Below are positions 1-7,436 of a stretch of DNA of 57,730 nt, piece by piece. Source of the stretch: RUG11462 sp045649405. Its GTDB lineage: Bacteria; Bacillota; Clostridia; Oscillospirales; Acutalibacteraceae. Below the pieces are notes generated by a model. It was given only the letters and a program-made list of their open reading frames with translations. It was not told where the DNA came from and did not search any database. How positions within the stretch are numbered: position 1 is the stretch's first letter; each line of letters starts with the position of its first letter. The translations under genes and the position numbers were made by a program. The stretch is taken from positions 1 to 57,730 of the forward strand of contig JAZRPW010000033.1 in assembly GCA_045649405.1 (NCBI GenBank), read 5' to 3'.

Positions 1-90
1 CCTGTGTACCGCAAGAAAACACTTTTCGTTCTTTTGACAACTCCCCGTTCAAAAGACACTTAACGCACACAAATCTACTCTGTAGTTTTT

Positions 91-123
91 AAAAATAAAA
101 ACCTCTGAATAGTATTCAGAGGT
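91..123 (-). terminator. Intrinsic terminator of tRNA-Lys
   Basis: A 10-bp perfect stem (101-110 with 114-123, 3-nt loop) is followed on the minus strand by a T-rich tract (complement of 91-100). It lies 4 bases past the tRNA 3' end and fits a Rho-independent terminator. Bases 1-90 to its left hold nothing I can support beyond a short open frame ending at 63. Confidence 0.85.
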
Positions 124-126
124 TTT

Positions 127-202
127 TGGTGAGCTATCGGGGATTTGAACCCCGGACACCCTGATTAAAAGTCAGGTGCTCTGCCAACTGAGCTAATAAC
201 TC
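127..202 (-). tRNA. tRNA-Lys (anticodon TTT)
   Basis: The minus strand folds into a complete cloverleaf. The acceptor stem GAGTTAT pairs with ATAGCTC, the D-arm contains AGCTCAGTTGGCAGAGC, the anticodon stem-loop is CTGACTTTTAATCAG with anticodon TTT, and the T-arm contains GGTTCAAATCC. The discriminator is A and the CCA end is encoded (complement of 127-129). TTT decodes the AAA/AAG lysine codons. It has its own promoter and terminator and is therefore a single-gene unit. Confidence 0.96.
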
Positions 203-216
203 GTACAACGTTGACT

Positions 217-245
217 ATTATAGCAAAAACAGTACAACTTGTCAA
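217..245 (-). promoter_or_regulatory. Promoter of tRNA-Lys
   Basis: On the minus strand a perfect -35 TTGACA (240-245) and a perfect -10 TATAAT (217-222) are separated by 17 bp, ending 14 bp before the tRNA 5' end. This is a consensus housekeeping sigma-A promoter, as expected for a stable RNA. Confidence 0.9.
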
Positions 246-273
246 GCATTTTTTTCAAAAAAATCAAAAATAT

Positions 274-609
274 TTAAATATGATTAATTTTCATAAAAAA
301 CTCTAAAATATCAAGAGATTTTTGTTGCTCATTTTTGATAATTCTAATCTCAAAAAGTCTTTTTTGAGCGGCGCCTTCAAATTTAGCAGTTTCCATGCCA
401 TTATCAAGAGCGTTGCTCATTGTTTGTCTAACAAGACCATCGGCAAGCATATTTTCTTGGCAATCAATTTTTGTTATAACCAAATTTTTGTCTTGATATT
501 TATATTCAACAAAACCTAATGTTTCACCTTTGTCAGTGCAAACATAAGCTTCATCAACAATGCTTAAAGTTGTCTTTAATAGTTTGTCCGCTTTTTTAAT
601 TTCAATCAT
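274..609 (-). CDS. Hypothetical small protein, possibly GNAT-like fold
   Basis: An 111-residue protein I do not recognise with certainty. The N-terminal half alternates strands and turns in a way reminiscent of the central sheet of GNAT acetyltransferases (a GFVEY strand near residue 33 and a helix near residues 55-70), but no acetyl-CoA loop motif is visible. Its start overlaps the stop of the upstream pseudouridine synthase gene by 4 bases (ATGA), so the two are translationally coupled and it is the last gene of the minus-strand operon that begins near 5583. There is no signal peptide or membrane segment. Confidence 0.7.
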   Translation of the reverse strand: MIEIKKADKLLKTTLSIVDEAYVCTDKGETLGFVEYKYQDKNLVITKIDCQENMLADGLVRQTMSNALDNGMETAKFEGAAQKRLFEIRIIKNEQQKSLDILEFFMKINHI

Positions 610-1388
610 CTTTTTCTTTTTCCTTTTTTATTTTTGATTGGTGTTTTTGGTGTGCTTAATCTTTTGGCTTCTGAATAAAGTGAACGAATTTCAGGTTCTG
701 TTAAATCACGCCATTTACCTTGTGGCAACATTCCAAGACGAACTTCGCCAATTGAAATTCTTTTAAGTCTGATAAGTTCAATACCAAGAGCTTCGCACAT
801 TCTTCTAATTTGTCTGTTTTTACCTTCGTAAATTGTCATCAAAATAACAATTCTGTTGTCTTCTTGGCTTGCAATGGTTGCTTCTGCAGGAGCAGTAACA
901 TAACCATCATCAAGTTTAACGCCGTTCATAAGTGCGTTTAACATTTCATCAGTAACAGGAGGTCTAACAGTAACTCTGTAGGTTTTTGAAACATGAGTTT
1001 TTGGGTGTGAAAGCATATTTGCAAATTCGCCATCGTTTGTCAAAATAAGCAAACCTTCAGAATTTTTATCAAGTCTACCAACAGGATAAACACGCTCTTC
1101 AATGTCTTCTGTAAGCATTGTAATGCATTTTCTATCAAACTCATCAGAAAGTGTTGTGACAAAACCTCTTGGTTTGTGAAGCATAATATAACGCTTTTCT
1201 TTGCTTCTTTTAATAAGTTTGCCTGCAACTTCAACCTTGTCTTTATAAATATGCACTTTGTCGCCAAGACAAGCCAATTTTCCGTTAACCTTAACCTTGC
1301 CGGCAAGAATCATCTCTTCGGCTTTTCTTCTTGAGCAAACGCCACATTCAGCCATAAATTTTTGAAGTCTAATAATTTTGTTGTCCAT
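606..1388 (-). CDS. rluB: RsuA/RluB-family 23S rRNA pseudouridine synthase
   Basis: A 260-residue protein with an N-terminal S4 RNA-binding domain (about residues 5-50) and a pseudouridine synthase core. The catalytic Asp107 sits in the family signature GRLDKNSEGLLILTNDG. Members isomerise a specific uridine of 23S (RluB) or 16S (RsuA) rRNA. The basic C-terminus, ending in several Lys/Arg, suits RNA contact. In Bacillus and many clostridia rluB lies in the same cluster as scpA, scpB and a D,D-carboxypeptidase, as here, which favours RluB over RsuA. The start follows the upstream gene by 13 bases. Confidence 0.9.
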   Translation of the reverse strand: MDNKIIRLQKFMAECGVCSRRKAEEMILAGKVKVNGKLACLGDKVHIYKDKVEVAGKLIKRSKEKRYIMLHKPRGFVTTLSDEFDRKCITMLTEDIEERVYPVGRLDKNSEGLLILTNDGEFANMLSHPKTHVSKTYRVTVRPPVTDEMLNALMNGVKLDDGYVTAPAEATIASQEDNRIVILMTIYEGKNRQIRRMCEALGIELIRLKRISIGEVRLGMLPQGKWRDLTEPEIRSLYSEAKRLSTPKTPIKNKKGKRKR

Positions 1389-1401
1389 TAATTTCTCCGT
1401 T

Positions 1402-2529
1402 CTATTTTAACAATGCCATAAAAATTATTTTTTCAAAAAGCAATCTCATTTTGCTTTTTGGTTTAACGCTTTTTCTTTTTACATTTTCGGTTGCCACAAC
1501 ATCTGCCGTTGCAATAATCGAGTTCATATAAATATATTCAACCCTACCTACCTTCTCGCCACATTTAACAGGGGAGTATATGAATTTAGGTAAATAAATC
1601 TTTCTTTTAATAAATGAGTAAAGCCCATTATAAAAGTAAATGTTTGTAGGTTTAGATTCAACTTTAATTTCAGTTTTGCTACCACCAACAACATCAAGGT
1701 TTTTGCTAATTGTATTAAGTTTTACCTTTTCATATTGCTTAAAACCATAATCATACAAATCAATGTGGTCTTGCCAGTCGTTGCCGTCGTTTAAAGTCAC
1801 AGCAATAAGTCTAACACCGTTTCTTTTGCAACTTGAAACCAAACATCTGCCAGACTTTTTAGTAAAGCCCGTCTTAATGCCCTCAGCGCCTTGTAAAATT
1901 GCCAAAAGCCGATTGTGGTTGTAATATGTGCGCGTTGTTTCTGTGCCGTTATAAATCGCCTTGTAGGCCTTAGTAGAGACTACTTTAGAAAACATCTCGT
2001 TTTCCATTGCATATCCACCCAAAACCGCCATATCAAAAGCGGTGGTGTAATGAAATTCATCATCAAGCCCGTTTGGTGTAACAAAATTAGTGTTTTTCAT
2101 TCCAATCTGTTTTGCTTTTTCATTCATCAACTTTGCAAATGTTTTTTGCGAGTTAGAAATACTGACGGCAATGGCAAGTGCTGCATCATTGCCACTTTCA
2201 AGCATAAGCCCATAAAGCAAACATTCATAACTAATTTCGTCACCAACCTGCAACCCAATAGAAGACCCTTCAACCGCAATCATTTCATCTGTAATTTCAA
2301 CCACATCATCAAGGTTGCAAATTTCACACAAAATCAAGGCGGTCATAATTTTTGTTGTGCTTGCCATTGAAAGTTTAGTTTGCATATTATAACTGTCAAT
2401 AACTTTTCTGGCAACCGGGTCATAAAGACAAAAAGCGTGTGCAGAATAGGCGTTTGATTTAATATTTAAATTGACCAAAAGCACAAAAACCAAACAAAGT
2501 CCAAAAAACCTTTTTAACAAACAATTCAC
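1402..2529 (-). CDS. D-alanyl-D-alanine carboxypeptidase (S11, DacB/DacF type)
   Basis: A 375-residue secreted penicillin-binding protein that trims the terminal D-Ala from peptidoglycan stem peptides. A signal peptide occupies residues 1 to about 27 (Lys/Arg start, hydrophobic core, SNA cleavage). The three active-site motifs are in order: STTK at 57-60 with Ser57 as nucleophile, SGN at 112-114 and KTG at 219-221. The C-terminal region with a basic hydrophobic tail (about 335-375) resembles the membrane-anchoring helix of the family. Placement next to the sporulation protein GerW suggests a role in spore cortex or vegetative wall maturation; sequence alone does not separate DacB from DacF. 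Confidence 0.93.
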   Translation of the reverse strand: MNCLLKRFFGLCLVFVLLVNLNIKSNAYSAHAFCLYDPVARKVIDSYNMQTKLSMASTTKIMTALILCEICNLDDVVEITDEMIAVEGSSIGLQVGDEISYECLLYGLMLESGNDAALAIAVSISNSQKTFAKLMNEKAKQIGMKNTNFVTPNGLDDEFHYTTAFDMAVLGGYAMENEMFSKVVSTKAYKAIYNGTETTRTYYNHNRLLAILQGAEGIKTGFTKKSGRCLVSSCKRNGVRLIAVTLNDGNDWQDHIDLYDYGFKQYEKVKLNTISKNLDVVGGSKTEIKVESKPTNIYFYNGLYSFIKRKIYLPKFIYSPVKCGEKVGRVEYIYMNSIIATADVVATENVKRKSVKPKSKMRLLFEKIIFMALLK

Positions 2530-2568
2530 CTGCCCATAAAATATTATGCGACAGGTAAATATAAAATG

Positions 2569-2958
2569 TTATTCTGCTGTTTTATCAGATTTAATTTTGC
2601 TTTTGATTTCTTTGAATTTATCAACTGCGTCTGGCAAAACGTTAAGGATTTTTTCAAGGCCAGAAGATTCTTCGCCAATGTTCATAATTTTAACATTGCC
2701 ATCTTGCAAAACCAAAAATGCAACTGGTGTAACGCTCATACCAGCGCCACCGCCACCACCAAAGTTTGCTTTTCCTTGAAGTGAAGCTTGACCAAAGTCA
2801 GAGCCACCAGAAGCAAAGCCATAAGAAACTTTAGAAACAGGAATACAAGTAACAGTATCAGACAAAACAATTGGGTCGCCAATAATTGTGTCAGCGGTTG
2901 CCATAGATTTAATTTTGTCCATAGTAATGCCCATAATGTTTTTAATGTTTTCGCTCAT
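2569..2958 (-). CDS. gerW: GerW family sporulation protein (YtfJ)
   Basis: A 129-residue protein recognised by the family pattern: an N-terminal helix, then GDPI followed by IPVSKVSYGFASGG, a Gly-rich segment (FGGGGGAGMS, about 68-77) and a strand VTPVAFLV. In Bacillus the homologue YtfJ/GerW is a forespore protein needed for normal germination. It lies directly downstream of a DUF2953 membrane protein, the same pairing as ytfJ-ytfI in Bacillus. The gene is good evidence that the organism makes spores. No signal peptide. Confidence 0.93.
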   Translation of the reverse strand: MSENIKNIMGITMDKIKSMATADTIIGDPIVLSDTVTCIPVSKVSYGFASGGSDFGQASLQGKANFGGGGGAGMSVTPVAFLVLQDGNVKIMNIGEESSGLEKILNVLPDAVDKFKEIKSKIKSDKTAE

Positions 2959-2975
2959 AATAAAAAATCCTTTCG

Positions 2976-3584
2976 TTAATTGAATTTTTCTTTAAATTTA
3001 GTAAAAAGATTAATAATTTTAATTCCACTTACAACTCCAAAAATCAAACGGAATGTAATTTCGGTTTTAATAAAAACGCTTGGCGTTTTATCAACATAAT
3101 TAACATAAACATTAGAATTAATGTTTTTACATTTTGTTGTGCTTTCAACAAGTTCAACAACAGGGTAGTAAACGGCACAAAATTTGCCATAATCAATAGC
3201 AAGCTTTGCTGCGTCATCACCAACCATTTTAATGTCAATTTTCAAAGGGTCAATTTTTACATTTTTCAAAAATGCATGAACCTCTTTTAAAACTGGCGAC
3301 AAAAATTCCAAAATCTCAACAAAACTTTCATAAACACCTTTTTTCTTTATTGTTTTAAAAAGTTTGTTTTCTTTCTTTTCATTATCTTTAGGTTTGTTTT
3401 CGCTTTGACTTTTTGTTTGTTTTGCCTTTTGTGTGCGACTTAACAAATTTTCAGGTATTTTAAACCAACCATAATAAAAATCAATTTTTAAATCATTGTT
3501 ATATTTGATTTTGATTTTGACATTGGTTAAAAATAAAAGCACAATCAAACCTAAAAGAAATATCAAAATAAATGCAAAAATCAT
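2976..3584 (-). CDS. DUF2953 domain membrane protein (YtfI-like)
   Basis: A 202-residue protein with one N-terminal membrane helix (about residues 2-21) followed by the basic stretch KIKIKY, a charged Lys/Glu-rich linker (about 50-75) and a C-terminal globular part. Family membership rests on the pattern of an N-terminal helix plus a late conserved segment around VFIKTEITFRLIFGVVSG, and on its position immediately upstream of gerW. In Bacillus the ytfI product belongs to the same family; its biochemical role is unknown. The stop abuts the next spacer and the start codon follows scpB with no gap, so it is co-transcribed. Confidence 0.8.
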   Translation of the reverse strand: MIFAFILIFLLGLIVLLFLTNVKIKIKYNNDLKIDFYYGWFKIPENLLSRTQKAKQTKSQSENKPKDNEKKENKLFKTIKKKGVYESFVEILEFLSPVLKEVHAFLKNVKIDPLKIDIKMVGDDAAKLAIDYGKFCAVYYPVVELVESTTKCKNINSNVYVNYVDKTPSVFIKTEITFRLIFGVVSGIKIINLFTKFKEKFN

Positions 3585-4160
3585 TTATTCTTCCTCTGCA
3601 GTTTCGGTTTCTTCAACCACGGGTTCTATTTCTTCGCTTTTTTCTTCTTCTTTTTCAGGAAGTGGAGGTAAATCTCCTAATGAACGCATTGAGAAACAAC
3701 GCAAAAAGTCATCGGTTGTGCCATAAACTAATGGTCTGCCAGGAAGTTCAAGTCTGCCTTTTTCTTCAATAAGCCCTTTTTCGCAAAGTGAGTAAATAAC
3801 ACCTGAACAGTCAACACCACGCACCTGCTCAACAACGCTTTTTGTAACAGGTTGGTTGTAAGCAATAACAGCCAAAACCTCAAAAGCCGCTTGAGAAAGG
3901 GGAGCGTTTCTTTTAAGTTCAAGAATTTTTCTAACATAATCAAAATAGTCAGCTCTTGAACAAAGTTGAAGTTTGTTATCAAGTTTAATAAGTTTAAAAC
4001 CTGCTTTTCTTTGCTCATAACCTTCGGCCAAAGAATCAGCAAGAGTTATAATAACACTTTCATCAAGTTCCATAACTTCGGCAAGTCTTTCAATTTCAAC
4101 TGGCTCGCCACAAGCAAACAAAATTGATTCTAAAATGTTTAAATTATTGTTTGTTTCCAT
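3585..4160 (-). CDS. scpB: Segregation and condensation protein B
   Basis: A 191-residue ScpB, the winged-helix kleisin-associated subunit of the Smc-ScpAB condensin. Family features include the N-terminal LESILFACGEPVEIERLAE, the second winged helix with LSQAAFEVLAVIAYNQPVTK (about residues 92-111) and the VRGVDCSG segment. The tail (about 165-191) is strongly acidic with Glu runs and probably disordered. It follows scpA by 11 bases, the usual order. The complex acts on the nucleoid to resolve replicated origins. Confidence 0.97.
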   Translation of the reverse strand: METNNNLNILESILFACGEPVEIERLAEVMELDESVIITLADSLAEGYEQRKAGFKLIKLDNKLQLCSRADYFDYVRKILELKRNAPLSQAAFEVLAVIAYNQPVTKSVVEQVRGVDCSGVIYSLCEKGLIEEKGRLELPGRPLVYGTTDDFLRCFSMRSLGDLPPLPEKEEEKSEEIEPVVEETETAEEE

Positions 4161-4171
4161 TTTAACCTACC

Positions 4172-4867
4172 TTAATCCATTTCAATAATAGTTTCGCCGT
4201 CTTTAGTTTCTGCCTTAATGCGCTTGTCTTTAAGAAGTTCAAGCACCGCAAGAAATGTTGCAACAACATCAGAACGACTTTCTGCAGAAGAGAAAAGATT
4301 TTTAAAAGCAACCTTGCTTTTCTTTTTCAAGTTTCTAAGCACAACAACAATTTTGCTTGAAACCGAAACAATCTTTTTCTGCACAATACCAGAAAAAGCA
4401 TCAACCGGTGGTGGCAAACGTCTAAGCCCACGACCAACCGCATCAGCATAATATTTCATCAAAATATCAGGTGTGTGTTGACGTTTGTAAGACTTGTCAA
4501 TATCAATTTTAACAGGTGTTCTAACGGCAGTTTTGAACCCTTCAGTGTTTTTTGAAAGTTCCAAAGCCATTTGCTTGCAAAGTTGATATTCAATAAGTTC
4601 GCCAGCAAGTTCAGCTTTTAATTCTTCTGCTTCATCAGATTTTGGCAAAAGTGAAACTGTTTTTAAATAAATAAGCCTTGAAGCCATATCTAAAAACTCG
4701 CTTGCAATGTCCATATCGTACTCTTTGAACTGCTCAATTTGAGCAACATATTGGTCAACCAAAACTGAAATTTCAATATCTTTAATGTCAAGTTTGTTTT
4801 TTGAAATAAGGTGCAAAAGTAGGTCGAGCGGGCCGTCAAAATCTTTTGCGGTAAATTTTAAATCCAT
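4172..4867 (-). CDS. scpA: Segregation and condensation protein A
   Basis: A 231-residue kleisin that bridges the two Smc heads. The diagnostic N-terminus is FDGPLDLLLHLISKNKLDI (about residues 10-28), followed by the helix DMASEFLDMASRLIYLK. The C-terminal winged helix with FLAVLELLKDKRI (about 205-217) contacts the Smc head. Its start overlaps the stop of the upstream M50 protease by one base. It is the partner of the adjacent scpB; the smc gene itself is not in this window. Confidence 0.97.
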   Translation of the reverse strand: MDLKFTAKDFDGPLDLLLHLISKNKLDIKDIEISVLVDQYVAQIEQFKEYDMDIASEFLDMASRLIYLKTVSLLPKSDEAEELKAELAGELIEYQLCKQMALELSKNTEGFKTAVRTPVKIDIDKSYKRQHTPDILMKYYADAVGRGLRRLPPPVDAFSGIVQKKIVSVSSKIVVVLRNLKKKSKVAFKNLFSSAESRSDVVATFLAVLELLKDKRIKAETKDGETIIEMD

Positions 4868-5583
4868 TAACCTAAAATACCTCCGAAAGGCAAACTAAAC
4901 AATCTGTAAAGCGCCTCTGTAATGTTAGAAATCATATTGCCAAGCGGTCCGTCTAAAAATCCAAACCAAAGAGCAACCAAAACAACAATAAAAATAATGT
5001 GTTCATATTGCATAATTTTATAATAAATTCTGTCAGGCAAAAAGTAACCTAAAATTCTTGAACCATCAAACGGTGGAATAGGAATAAGATTAAAAATCGC
5101 CAAAGAAATGCTAATGTTCGCAATTGTTGAAAAAACATAAGTTAGAATTGTGAAAATGTTAAAAGACAACTGTGTGAAAACACCCACTTTAATGAAAATG
5201 ACAGATGTCAACACATTTAAAAACACAAAAACAATTCCGAACAAAAAGTTCATCATAGGACCGGCAAGTGCCACAATAGCCATATCTTTTTTGCGGTCTT
5301 TAAAATTCATAATGTTTACAGGCACAGGTTTTGCATAACCAACACCGATAAATAAAATCATAAGCATACCCCACACATCAAGGTGTTTTAAAGGGTTAAG
5401 TGTAAGTCTGCCTTGATATTTTGCAGTGTTATCGCCAAGTTTATAAGCCGCATAAGCGTGCGCAAACTCGTGCGAAGGCATACAAATCAAAAACAAAACC
5501 GCACTTGTTAAAACAATAGCAATAAGACTGTAAACGTCTGCTTCTCTAATAGCAGTAAATAATTCTCTAATCATTTTCTTCAC
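4867..5583 (-). CDS. Site-2 protease family protein (M50 metalloprotease)
   Basis: A 238-residue multi-spanning protein. The zinc motif HEFAH (residues 38-42) lies in the first hydrophobic region and the second metal-ligand motif NLIPIPPFDG sits near residue 165-174, both in membrane segments, as in the YwhC/SpoIVFB-like M50B group. No PDZ domain is present. These enzymes cut substrates within the membrane; the substrate here is unknown. It is the first gene of the scpAB-gerW-rluB operon, with a consensus promoter 12 bases upstream of its start, and an AGGAGTG ribosome site decides the start codon. Confidence 0.93.
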   Translation of the reverse strand: MKKMIRELFTAIREADVYSLIAIVLTSAVLFLICMPSHEFAHAYAAYKLGDNTAKYQGRLTLNPLKHLDVWGMLMILFIGVGYAKPVPVNIMNFKDRKKDMAIVALAGPMMNFLFGIVFVFLNVLTSVIFIKVGVFTQLSFNIFTILTYVFSTIANISISLAIFNLIPIPPFDGSRILGYFLPDRIYYKIMQYEHIIFIVVLVALWFGFLDGPLGNMISNITEALYRLFSLPFGGILG

Positions 5584-5594
5584 TCCTACGCTAA

Positions 5595-5623
5595 ATTATA
5601 CTATAACCAACCTAAAAATGCAA
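5595..5623 (-). promoter_or_regulatory. Promoter of the M50-scpAB-gerW-rluB operon
   Basis: On the minus strand TTGCAT (5618-5623) and a perfect TATAAT (5595-5600) are 17 bp apart. No terminator is seen between here and 274, so this promoter probably serves eight genes. Confidence 0.82.
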
Positions 5624-5660
5624 TATTTATTTATATATAAATATATTATACAGTAACATT

Positions 5661-5695
5661 AAAAACCACGGGTTGAAATTCAACCCGTGGTTTTT
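5661..5695 (-). terminator. Terminator of the DUF5662/CaCA unit
   Basis: A 15-bp perfect stem (5661-5675 with 5681-5695) with a 5-nt loop, GC-rich core and A/T-rich flanks, lying 2 bases past the stop of the DUF5662 gene. Its core and loop are nearly identical to the terminator at 39522-39553. Confidence 0.85.
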
Positions 5696-5696
5696 G

Positions 5697-6233
5697 TTAA
5701 TACTCTTTTTTATCTTTAACCAATTTTCTAATAAATTTAAATGTTTTTTCTTCGCCGTCTGTTTTAAGCATGATAAGAAGTTTTTCCAAAAAACTTTCAG
5801 TTTCTGGGTGAATAAACATTTTATGTCTGCCACCTTCAAAATACTGCAAAGGGTGTTCATCAGTATAATTTTCGCCTCTGTAAATTTTAGAAGCGGCAAC
5901 CCTGTCACAAAACATCTCCACGGCATATTTAAGCGGCATTTTAACCGGCATAACCTTGCCTTCTTGTGGGTTGTAATCATTCCAATATTCATAGTGATGA
6001 CGGTTTCTGCCTTTGTGGTGCATCCAAGCAGACGAGTGGCCGTACATCTCACGTTCAATCTCGTTTGGACTGCGATTACCTTGATAATATTTAGCACCAG
6101 TCATAAATTCAGTAGGGGTGTATTTTGATAAATCGTGAAAAAGCCCTTGCCACAAAATACCCGCCTTTGCACAGTGCTTGATTACAAGGTGTCTGTGCTT
6201 TGTAATTGTTTTAAAATGTTTAATAGCTTTCAT
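5697..6233 (-). CDS. DUF5662 family protein
   Basis: A protein of about 178 residues, rich in His, Tyr and Asp, matching the pattern of the uncharacterised DUF5662 family: HRHLVIKHC, then GLFHDLSKYTPTEF, then SSAWMHHKGRNRHHYEYW. The repeated HD- and HH-containing motifs look like metal ligands of an HD-type all-helical fold; this is inference. The start is placed at 6233, two bases after the stop of the cation exchanger gene, because the longer frame begins inside that gene. It is therefore likely co-transcribed with the exchanger and under the same riboswitch. Confidence 0.82.
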   Translation of the reverse strand: MKAIKHFKTITKHRHLVIKHCAKAGILWQGLFHDLSKYTPTEFMTGAKYYQGNRSPNEIEREMYGHSSAWMHHKGRNRHHYEYWNDYNPQEGKVMPVKMPLKYAVEMFCDRVAASKIYRGENYTDEHPLQYFEGGRHKMFIHPETESFLEKLLIMLKTDGEEKTFKFIRKLVKDKKEY

Positions 6234-6235
6234 AA

Positions 6236-7195
6236 TTAAATAACCAAAAATGCAACATAACTTGCAATTACAATTAGTGGACAAATTGCTTGTGTGAATT
6301 TGTTTTTGAATTTAAATGATAAGAGCATAACTGCTGACGAAATAAGACCGAAAATCAAAAGGTTAATGTTTTTAGGGTCAGAGTAATCATAAACTGTTTT
6401 GTTGCCAAAATAGCAAACATCTGCAACGCTTAAAATGAAAAAGTTAAAAATATTACTACCAATAATATTGCCAATTGCAATGTTGTAGTTTTTCATTTTG
6501 AACAAAGATGCAGTTGAAACAAGTTCTGGCAAACTTGTGGCTACACCAAGGAAAATAGCACCTGCAATACCAGCGCCAAGGTTAAATGTAGTTGCAATTC
6601 CGTCAGTGAATTTTGTTGCAAAAATACTAACAACAATAATGCCAATGCTAACAAGTACAAATCTTGTTACAACTTGTTTTATTGTCAAATTAGAATCATC
6701 GTCATCATCGTTATCACTCTCTTCATTTGCCATAAATTTAATACCAGTAATGTAAAGAATAGCAATGAAAAGTGTTACAATGCTAATTGCATATTTGCCA
6801 ATTTGAACGCCACCAATAAGCACATTTTTAAAGTTGAGCACCAAAATCAAATAAATGGCAATAACAAATATTGACACAATCATATGAGATTTTGCAACCT
6901 TTGCTTGTTTGTAATCTTTATAGAAAATAAGCATTAAAAAGGCAAGTACAGTAAGGTTGAACAAGTCACTTCCTAAAATGTTGCCCATGCAAAGACCAGG
7001 TTTGTCAAGCCAAACGGTAGATGTAAGACTTGTAAAAAGTTCTGGCAAACTTGTTACTGCCGAAAGCATAACACCGCCGATGAAAGCTCCAGAAAGATTT
7101 GTTTTTTTGTCAAGCAAGTCAACATAAACCGAAGCTTTGATTGAAAACCAAGTCATAAGTGCTGCACAAACTAAATAAAGCGGAATATAAATCAT
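6236..7195 (-). CDS. CaCA-family cation exchanger (calcium/sodium antiporter type)
   Basis: A 319-residue integral membrane protein with the two inverted alpha-repeats of the family: repeat 1 with VTSLPELFTSLTS and GNILGSDLFN (about residues 38-80), repeat 2 with GVATSLPELVSTAS and GNIIGSNIFN. An acidic loop with a run of Asp separates the halves. The start at 7195 is set by a GGAGAA site 6 bases upstream. The leader carries a yybP-ykoY-like aptamer and a terminator, so manganese is a likelier effector and perhaps substrate than calcium; that is inference from the known riboswitch ligand. Confidence 0.92.
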   Translation of the reverse strand: MIYIPLYLVCAALMTWFSIKASVYVDLLDKKTNLSGAFIGGVMLSAVTSLPELFTSLTSTVWLDKPGLCMGNILGSDLFNLTVLAFLMLIFYKDYKQAKVAKSHMIVSIFVIAIYLILVLNFKNVLIGGVQIGKYAISIVTLFIAILYITGIKFMANEESDNDDDDDSNLTIKQVVTRFVLVSIGIIVVSIFATKFTDGIATTFNLGAGIAGAIFLGVATSLPELVSTASLFKMKNYNIAIGNIIGSNIFNFFILSVADVCYFGNKTVYDYSDPKNINLLIFGLISSAVMLLSFKFKNKFTQAICPLIVIASYVAFLVI

Positions 7196-7220
7196 AATTT
7201 TCTCCTTTTCTCCTGCAAAC

Positions 7221-7246
7221 AAAAAAGCAGGTTAAACACCTGCTTT
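7221..7246 (-). terminator. Riboswitch expression platform terminator
   Basis: On the minus strand an 8-bp stem, AAAGCAGG with CCTGCTTT (7239-7246 and 7224-7231), has a 7-nt loop and a following T run (complement of 7221-7226). It lies between the aptamer and the exchanger start and so can act only as an attenuator for that gene. Confidence 0.85.
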
Positions 7247-7290
7247 AAATTCTTAGAATAAGGGCAGGCATAGACATAACTTTTCCACAC

Positions 7291-7381
7291 CTCAAGTCTC
7301 ATCAATTAAGGTAAACCAAACTGCAAAAGCAGTTGAGATTGTTGACTTACCACGTGAGTTCACGCCGACTACTCCCTCAAG
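7291..7381 (-). ncRNA. yybP-ykoY-family (manganese) riboswitch aptamer
   Basis: The minus-strand leader shows the conserved blocks of this riboswitch in order: GAGGGAGTAG at the 5' side, a hairpin-containing arm, GTAAGTCAAC, a second arm (AACTGCTTTTGCAGTT) and GATGAGACTTGAG at the 3' side. The terminal helix P1 forms between two CTTGAG segments (7376-7381 and 7291-7296) using Watson-Crick and G-U pairs. Known members bind Mn2+ and turn on exporters. The promoter upstream and the terminator downstream complete a transcriptional ON switch. Identified by eye, not by covariance model. Confidence 0.82.
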
Positions 7382-7400
7382 AAATATTAAGTTCATTTGT

Positions 7401-7429
7401 ATGTTAACACATTTTTAAACATTAGTCAA
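7401..7429 (-). promoter_or_regulatory. Promoter of the riboswitch-exchanger unit
   Basis: On the minus strand TTGACT (7424-7429) and TAACAT (7401-7406) are 17 bp apart, placing the transcript start shortly before the aptamer. Confidence 0.72.
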
Positions 7430-7436
7430 TACAAAT

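Noticed and set aside
1..63. Open frame running from the left edge to a stop at 61-63
   Set aside because: Only 20 codons, no recognisable motif, and no support that it is the tail of a gene.
7351..7370. The CACGTG-containing stretch as a parS-like or regulator site for the adjacent ParB gene
   Set aside because: It is the conserved arm of the riboswitch aptamer; complementarity there is explained by RNA structure.
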